Assembly: GCA_936931335.1 (NCBI GenBank)
Contig: CAKZIH010000073.1
Span: 1-18,176 of the forward strand
Origin: an uncultured Nostocoides sp.
GTDB taxonomy: Bacteria; Actinomycetota; Actinomycetes; Actinomycetales; Dermatophilaceae
Reading direction: 5' to 3'
Length of the DNA: 18,176 nt
The notes beneath the pieces were generated by a model that saw only the letters and a list, made by a program, of their open reading frames with translations, had not been told where the DNA came from and did no database searches. The position numbers and the translations under genes are program-made. Position 1 is the first letter of the stretch. Every line of letters starts with the position of its first letter. Positions 13,740 through 18,176 of this stretch are shown here, piece after piece.

Positions 13740-15707
13740 CTACTCCAGCACCGCCGGGTCCACAGCGACTCTGAGGCGTCTCGCGTCCTTGCGTGACGAT
13801 CGTCCCGCCAGAAACGCCTGGACAGCCCTGGTGAGATCGGCGCCAGCGCGTACGGGACCGCGCGCGAACAGCCTCGCCGTCTCCTCGTCCGGCCCGGGGG
13901 CCGGGCCGAGGGTGGACACCCCGGTCGCGGTGCCCACCGCGGCGGCCAGCTCGGTGAGCACGCTCCACTCCCCCTCCGCGGACACGAATCGCACGGCTGG
14001 CGGGAAGCCGGCGTCGGCTCGTTCCGCCAGCTCGCGGACAGCGAATCCCCCCGGGTCGAGGCGGATGAGTGCCTGCAGGGCGCGGGAGTCGGGCGGCCCC
14101 ACGGCAAGGACACTTCCGCCGTCGGCCGCGGGCCGCACGAGGGCGGTGGCCCGCAGCCACCGGCGCAGGGCCTCCTCGGTGGCCCGAAGGTCCGGCCGGG
14201 CGAGCAGGGCCTGGGTGTCGAGCAGCAGCGCGGCCGCATACCCGCCCTCGGCCCTCGGCTCAGCCCCGGGGGTGGCGACGACGAGGGCGATCTCGCCCGT
14301 GACCGTCTCCAGGACCCGGCCTTGCGCCGACTGCTTCACAGGGATGCCCGGGAACGCCCGCCCCAGCTCCTCGGCCGTGCGCTGCGAACCCACCCGGTAC
14401 GACCGCAGCCGCGTCGCGTGGCACTCCTGGCAGGACCAGGCGGTGACGATCCGGCCGCACCAGCCGCACGAGACATGGCTGTCGGGCCGGTTGATCGCGG
14501 CAGAGCTCCGCAACGGTCCGGCGCACGTCGGGCAGCGGGCGCGTTCGCCGCACTCGGCGCACGCCAGAGCCGTGAGATAGCCGGCGCGCGGCACCTGGAC
14601 CAGCACCGGGCCCTGGGCGAGCCCGGTGCGGACGACCGTGAACGCCTCGTGCGGGAGCCGTGCCACGCGTGCGGTCGGGTCCCGGTCGAGCGTGCGGTCG
14701 TCGTCCCCGGTGATCCGCACCGCCGGGGCGAGCCGCCTCGCCTCGTCGGGTGTGAGCCTGACCGGCGCCAGCCAGCCCCGGTCCAGCAGGGCCTGCACCT
14801 CGCAGGTCCGTGCGTACGAGGCGAGCAGCAGCCCGGCCCCACGCTGGCTGGCGCGGATGGCGGCGACGTCGCGGGCGTGCGGGTACGGCGACCGCAGCTC
14901 GGCGTGCAGGTCGTCACCGTCGTCCCACAGGCAGACCAGCCCCAGGTCGACCACGGGGGCGAAGACGGCCGACCGGGTGCCGACGACGACCTTGGCCTGC
15001 CCTCGGAGGCCGCGCAGGAACGCCCGGTAGCGGGCCGACGGGCCGAGCTCTGCCATCTGCCGGGCCACCCTGGCCTTGCCGAGGGTCTTCTCCAGCAACG
15101 GGGCCACCCGGCACACGTCGTGGGTGTCAGGGACAACCACGACCACGGACCGCCCCGACGCCACAGTGGCCGACGCAGCGGCGACGAACCCGGCAGCCCA
15201 GTCGCCTGCCTCCCCCTCGACGGGCACGGGCGTCCAGGCCGCTCGCGGTGACCCGCCGCCGCGCAGGGCGTCGAGGAACCCCCGCCCCGCCGGGTAGTGG
15301 GCGAGGGGGCCGGGGTCGTCGCTCAGCTCAGGGGGCTCCGGGTCTGGCCGGGGGGTGGCGGCCTCGGTGGTGGCGTGCCGGGCCGGGATCGCCAGCCGCG
15401 CCACGTCGGAGAACGTGCCCGCGTAGTGGTCGGCCACCGCCCGGACGAGCTCGATGGACTCCGGCGGCAGCACCGGCTCGGCGCTGACCGCCTTCGTCAG
15501 CGGCGCGAGCTTGTGCTGGTCGGTGGTGTCTGCCCGCTCGACGACGAACCCGTCCATGAGCCGGCCCGCGAACCGCACCCTGACCCGTGATCCCGCGACG
15601 GCGGTCTCGTCCATCTCCTCGGGCACCGCGTAGTCGAACGGCCGGTCGAGGTGCGGCAGGCCCAGGTCGACGTAGACCCGCGCCACTGGCAAAGCCACCT
15701 CACCCAT
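13740..15707 (-). CDS. priA: Primosomal protein N' (PriA), helicase-degenerate actinobacterial type
   Basis: 655-residue replication-restart protein. The N-terminal DNA-binding domain opens with ALPVARVYVDLGLPHLDRPF. The region where other PriA proteins carry Walker A (GxTGSGKT) has no such motif, and the DEEH box is replaced by WDDGDD (about 261-266), so ATPase/helicase activity is unlikely, as is known for actinobacterial PriA. The zinc-binding region is intact with four CxxC pairs (Cys383/386, 392/395, 414/417, 426/429). I chose the ATG at 15705-15707 because a -10 box lies 7 nt upstream. A GTG at 15735-15737 would add ten residues but has AGGAG almost touching it. It lies between metK and the coiled-coil gene. 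Confidence 0.93.
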   Translation of the reverse strand: MGEVALPVARVYVDLGLPHLDRPFDYAVPEEMDETAVAGSRVRVRFAGRLMDGFVVERADTTDQHKLAPLTKAVSAEPVLPPESIELVRAVADHYAGTFSDVARLAIPARHATTEAATPRPDPEPPELSDDPGPLAHYPAGRGFLDALRGGGSPRAAWTPVPVEGEAGDWAAGFVAAASATVASGRSVVVVVPDTHDVCRVAPLLEKTLGKARVARQMAELGPSARYRAFLRGLRGQAKVVVGTRSAVFAPVVDLGLVCLWDDGDDLHAELRSPYPHARDVAAIRASQRGAGLLLASYARTCEVQALLDRGWLAPVRLTPDEARRLAPAVRITGDDDRTLDRDPTARVARLPHEAFTVVRTGLAQGPVLVQVPRAGYLTALACAECGERARCPTCAGPLRSSAAINRPDSHVSCGWCGRIVTAWSCQECHATRLRSYRVGSQRTAEELGRAFPGIPVKQSAQGRVLETVTGEIALVVATPGAEPRAEGGYAAALLLDTQALLARPDLRATEEALRRWLRATALVRPAADGGSVLAVGPPDSRALQALIRLDPGGFAVRELAERADAGFPPAVRFVSAEGEWSVLTELAAAVGTATGVSTLGPAPGPDEETARLFARGPVRAGADLTRAVQAFLAGRSSRKDARRLRVAVDPAVLE

Positions 15708-15714
15708 GCGAGTC

Positions 15715-15720
15715 ACCCTA
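15715..15720 (-). promoter_or_regulatory. -10 box of a leaderless priA promoter
   Basis: TAGGGT on the minus strand, 7 nt before the priA ATG at 15707. It supports the shorter priA start. Confidence 0.5.
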
Positions 15721-15767
15721 GGGGGAGGCTCTGACACTCTCCTGAGTCACTGCGCGCGTACGCGGTG

Positions 15768-15812
15768 AACGCGCCCAGACTCGGTGACTGCGCCCGTCAT
15801 GGTGGGCGCGTT
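15768..15812. repeat. 10-bp inverted repeat upstream of priA
   Basis: Perfect arms AACGCGCCCA (15768-15777) and TGGGCGCGTT (15803-15812) are separated by 25 nt. The arms lie about 50-95 nt upstream of the priA -10 box. It could be an operator, a hairpin or part of a dispersed repeat. Confidence 0.55.
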
Positions 15813-15870
15813 GACCGGGTCCGGACGCACTCACCCAAGTCGTTCGGTCAGGGACCGCGTGACGCCACGC

Positions 15871-15980
15871 CTCGCTCCGCTCAGCGTGCCTGGGTCTCGA
15901 CTCGGATCTGCTTCGCAAGCTCAGCAGATCCTCACTCAACCACCGGGAGGCACCCGCGATGCACGACGAACGCAGCGAGA
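15871..15980. repeat. Nested palindromic intergenic element
   Basis: Outer 12-bp arms CTCGCTCCGCTC (15871-15882) and GAACGCAGCGAG (15969-15980) match at 10 of 12 positions as inverted repeats. Inside is a perfect 9-bp pair GGATCTGCT (15904-15912) and AGCAGATCC (15923-15931), flanked by GGTCTCGACTC and CTCAACCACCGGGA. This layout resembles dispersed non-coding palindromic elements between genes in Nocardioides-like actinobacteria. Together with the inverted repeat nearer priA it fills most of the 350-bp metK-priA gap, in which I see no gene. Confidence 0.6.
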
Positions 15981-16084
15981 CGCCTAGCCCTCACCGAACC
16001 CCAGGCCGCCTCGCGGAGAGAGGAGGAAGAGCGGGGACTCAGCCTCCCGCCCGCGGAGCCCGGAGGGCGACAGACGACAGGGCC

Positions 16085-17272
16085 TCAGCCCTTGACTGCC
16101 TTTGCCAGGGCGTCGGCGCGGTCGGTGCGCTCCCAGGTGAGCTCTGGGAGCTCGCGGCCGAAGTGGCCGTAGTTGGTGGTGAGCCCGAAGATCGGCCGGA
16201 GCAGGTCGAGGTCGCGGATGATGGCGCGGGGGCGGAGGTCGAACACCGAGCGCACCGCGTCGCTGATCTGGTCGAGGGGGACGGTCTCGGTGCCGAAGCA
16301 GTCGACGAAGAGGCCGACGGGGTGGGCGCGACCGATGGCGTACGCGACCTGGACCTCGCAGCGGCGGGCGAGCCCGGCCGCGACGACGTTCTTGGCGACC
16401 CAGCGCATCGCGTACGCGGCGGAGCGGTCGACCTTGGACGGGTCCTTGCCGGAGAAGGCGCCGCCTCCGTGACGGGCCATGCCGCCGTACGTGTCGACGA
16501 TGATCTTGCGACCGGTGACCCCGGCGTCGCCCATGGGACCGCCGATGACGAACTTGCCGGTCGGGTTGACGTGCACCTTGAGCTCGGGACGCGCGATCTC
16601 GTACCTGCTGAGGACCGGGTCGATGACCTCGCGCTGCACATCGGCCGCGATGGTCGCGTGCTCGACGTCGGCGTGGTGCTGGGTGGACACGACGACGGTG
16701 TCGATCGCGACGGCACGGTCGCCGTCGTACGCGATCGTGACCTGCGTCTTGCCGTCGGGACGCAGGTAGTCGAGCACGCCGTCCTTGCGCACGGCGGTGA
16801 GGCGCTCCGACAGCCGGTGGGCGATGTCGACGGGCAGCGGCATCAGGGTGGGCGTGTCGTCGCAGGCGTACCCGAACATCAGGCCCTGGTCGCCGGCACC
16901 CTGGCTGTCGAGCTCGTCTCCGGAGCCCTCTTCGCGGCGCTCCTCAGCGCTGTCGACACCCTGCGCGATGTCGGGCGACTGGCTGCCGATGGCCACCATC
17001 ACGCCGCACGAGTCGCCGTCGAAACCGATGTCGGAGCTGGTGTAGCCGATGTCGAGCACCCGCTGGCGGGCGATCTTGGCGATGTCGGCGTACGCCTCGG
17101 TGGTGACCTCACCCCCGACGACGACGAGGCCGGTGGTGACCAGCGTCTCGACGGCGACCCGGCTCGACGGGTCCTGCGCGAGCAGGGCGTCGAGAACCGC
17201 GTCGGAGATCGAGTCGGAGACCTTGTCGGGGTGCCCCTCGGTGACGGACTCGGAGGTGAAAAGACGGTGCAC
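16085..17272 (-). CDS. metK: S-adenosylmethionine synthetase
   Basis: 395-residue MetK, which makes SAM from methionine and ATP. The N-terminus RLFTSESVTEGHPDKVSD carries the ATP-binding HPDK. Family signatures GAGDQGLMFGYA (about 125-136) and GGGAFSGKDPSKVDRSAAYA are intact, and length is normal. The start is GTG at 17270-17272, preceded by GAGGAA at a good spacing. No SAM riboswitch is visible in the 104-bp gap to rpoZ. The gene product supplies the cofactor of RsmB in this same cluster, though that pairing is probably incidental. coaBC, usually the gene directly upstream in actinobacteria, is absent. Confidence 0.98.
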   Translation of the reverse strand: MHRLFTSESVTEGHPDKVSDSISDAVLDALLAQDPSSRVAVETLVTTGLVVVGGEVTTEAYADIAKIARQRVLDIGYTSSDIGFDGDSCGVMVAIGSQSPDIAQGVDSAEERREEGSGDELDSQGAGDQGLMFGYACDDTPTLMPLPVDIAHRLSERLTAVRKDGVLDYLRPDGKTQVTIAYDGDRAVAIDTVVVSTQHHADVEHATIAADVQREVIDPVLSRYEIARPELKVHVNPTGKFVIGGPMGDAGVTGRKIIVDTYGGMARHGGGAFSGKDPSKVDRSAAYAMRWVAKNVVAAGLARRCEVQVAYAIGRAHPVGLFVDCFGTETVPLDQISDAVRSVFDLRPRAIIRDLDLLRPIFGLTTNYGHFGRELPELTWERTDRADALAKAVKG

Positions 17273-17298
17273 GGGATGTTCCTCACGTTGCTGCGTAG

Positions 17299-17345
17299 GG
17301 CCTCGGGCGGAGGCCTAGGCCGGCACCTGCGTGCAGTCGTGCCGG
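17299..17345. terminator. Tandem hairpins between rpoZ and metK
   Basis: Two stems lie in the 104-bp gap: GGCCTC/GAGGCC (17299-17304, 17310-17315) and CCGGCAC/GTGCCGG (17320-17326, 17339-17345), the latter with an inner CTG/CAG extension. A weaker GGGC/GCCC pair follows at 17350-17361. They could terminate or attenuate gmk-rpoZ transcription before metK. No U-tract is seen. Confidence 0.45.
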
Positions 17346-17376
17346 GACGGGGCCGGAGCCCGGCCTCAGGTGGTGC

Positions 17377-17712
17377 TCAGAGCTCGGAGTCGCCGAACGG
17401 GTCGCCGAAGACGAAATCGGGGTCGGCGACGGCCTCAGCCATCGCGGCCGCCTCGGCCTCGGGATCGACGGGGGTGCACTCGAGCACGCCGGAGTTGACC
17501 TCGCGGAGCGCGATCGAGAGGGGCTTCTCCTGCACGGCCGTGTCGACCAGCGGGCCCACGTTCTCCAGGAGGCCCTCCCCCAGCTGGGAGTAGTAGGCGT
17601 TGATCTGGCGCGCCCGCTTCGCGGCGAACAGCACCAGGCGGTACTTGGAGTCGACCTGCGTCAGCAGCTCGTCGATCGGGGGGTTGGTGATGCCTTCAGG
17701 GTGAACCGTCAC
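17377..17712 (-). CDS. rpoZ: RNA polymerase omega subunit
   Basis: 111-residue omega subunit, which helps beta' folding and RNA polymerase assembly. Recognised by GITNPPIDELLTQVDSKYRLV, the helix AAKRARQINAYYSQL (30-44) and EKPLSIALREVNSGVLE (62-78), typical of actinobacterial omega, followed by an acidic tail. The GTG at 17710-17712 overlaps the gmk stop by 4 bp (GTGA) and has GAAGG about 7 nt upstream, inside gmk, so the two are translationally coupled. A much longer in-frame opening into gmk is only a frame shadow. Confidence 0.96.
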   Translation of the reverse strand: MTVHPEGITNPPIDELLTQVDSKYRLVLFAAKRARQINAYYSQLGEGLLENVGPLVDTAVQEKPLSIALREVNSGVLECTPVDPEAEAAAMAEAVADPDFVFGDPFGDSEL

Positions 17713-18176
17713 TGCGTACCTTCGCTCTGGGATGTCGCTGGTGGCCCGGACTGACCTGGGCCCAGACCGAGCAACTGTACCAACTGCCTCACGGTGTCGG
17801 CGACATCGACATTCACCACGGACACGTCGAACTCCGAGGCCGCAGCCAGCTCCTCGTCGGCCGTACGCAACCGCCGCGCCACCGCCTCCGCGGTCTCGGT
17901 GGCTCGCCCGCGGAGCCGGCGCTCCAGCTCTTCCCGCGTGGGCGGGAGCAGGAAGACCTGGCGGGCAGAAGGCAGCGCGACCCGCACCTGCCGGGCGCCT
18001 GACAGGTCGAGCTCCAGGAGCACGCACCGGCCGGACGCGACGGCCTGCTCCACCCCGAGGCGCGGGGTGCCGTAGCGATGGCGGCCGTGCACGACCGCCC
18101 ACTCCAGCAACGCATCGGTGGCGACCAGGTCGTCGAACTCGGCCTCGGTGACGAAGTAGTAGGACACCCCGTGCAC
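17709..18176 (-). CDS. gmk: Guanylate kinase (5' end outside window)
   Basis: C-terminal 155 residues of guanylate kinase, which phosphorylates GMP to GDP. The visible part starts after the P-loop, in the GMP-binding region: HGVSYYFVTEAEFDDLV, LLEWAVVHGRHRYGTPR, then the CVLLELDLSGARQV strand and the VFLLPPTREELERRLRGR lid segment, ending in the ASEFDVSVVNVDV strand common to the family. The first visible codon is a Val inside the protein, not a start. It overlaps rpoZ by 4 bp in the usual gmk-rpoZ arrangement. Confidence 0.95.
   Translation of the reverse strand: MHGVSYYFVTEAEFDDLVATDALLEWAVVHGRHRYGTPRLGVEQAVASGRCVLLELDLSGARQVRVALPSARQVFLLPPTREELERRLRGRATETAEAVARRLRTADEELAAASEFDVSVVNVDVADTVRQLVQLLGLGPGQSGPPATSQSEGTQ

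Noticed and set aside
15708..15737. Longer priA from the GTG at 15737
   Set aside because: AGGAG almost touches this GTG and the extra ten residues are not PriA-like. The ATG at 15707 has a -10 box at leaderless spacing. Not fully excluded.
17273..17376. Possible SAM riboswitch upstream of metK
   Set aside because: Only simple GC hairpins are seen, with no conserved SAM-aptamer core blocks, and the gap is too short for most classes.
15959..17593. A 544-codon open frame on the plus strand across metK and rpoZ
   Set aside because: Antisense shadow of metK and rpoZ, rich in Asp, Gly and Val from reading reverse codons; no motif.
17377..18102. Long N-terminal extension of rpoZ into gmk
   Set aside because: The extra part is gmk read in another frame (Arg/Pro/Ala-rich). 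The GTGA overlap and GAAGG site place the true start at 17712.
1..18176. CRISPR arrays, tRNA or rRNA genes, prophage or transposase genes
   Set aside because: No regularly spaced direct repeats, no cloverleaf or rRNA-like sequence, and no integrase or transposase motifs were noticed on either strand.

Overview
This is a high-GC window from an actinomycete (phylum Actinomycetota). It is densely packed, almost every gene is on the minus strand, GTG starts are common, and the gene set is housekeeping: gmk-rpoZ-metK-priA-fmt-rsmB-rpe, a familiar actinobacterial order, followed by hisE, hisG and hisF. Gene names rest on family motifs read by eye; no database search was run.

Layout in the direction of minus-strand transcription, from the right end: gmk (5' end outside the window) overlaps rpoZ by 4 bp. 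A 104-bp hairpin-rich gap follows where coaBC usually sits, then metK, then a 350-bp intergenic region with palindromic repeats. Next come priA, a Lys/Ala-rich coiled-coil protein with a SAP-like tail, a strong hairpin terminator, and the overlapping pair fmt-rsmB. Then rpe with a coupled pentapeptide-repeat gene, one lone plus-strand hypothetical gene (8434-9189), an M20 metallohydrolase, a small disordered ORF, and an FMN riboswitch driving a PnuC-like riboflavin transporter (RibM/PnuX). The left part holds hisE, hisG with an overlapping PH-domain membrane protein, a secreted matrixin-like protein, hisF, a TIGR03085-family protein and a truncated ABC exporter.

The most striking observation is a sharp change in word usage inside rsmB. 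Left of about 11,050 the sequence uses GCATA/TATGC words (Tyr TAT before G) and 'gttcg' style. Right of about 11,130 it uses CGTACG (Tyr TAC) and 'gctcg' style almost exclusively. The change lies on the codons for the conserved LDLCAGPGGK SAM-binding motif, and the reading frame stays intact. Gene order is plausible across it, so it could be homologous recombination between two actinobacteria or an assembly chimera. By inference only, the left part looks Intrasporangiaceae/Dermatophilaceae-like and the right part Nocardioidaceae-like.

A second theme is leaderless transcription. At least eight genes (hisF, hisG, hisE, the 70-aa ORF, the M20 gene, rpe, fmt, priA) have a TAnnnT -10 box exactly 6 or 7 nt before the start codon. 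In two cases (hisE, rpe) the TAG stop of the preceding gene forms the first half of that box. Many genes that look like operon members therefore probably have their own start sites.
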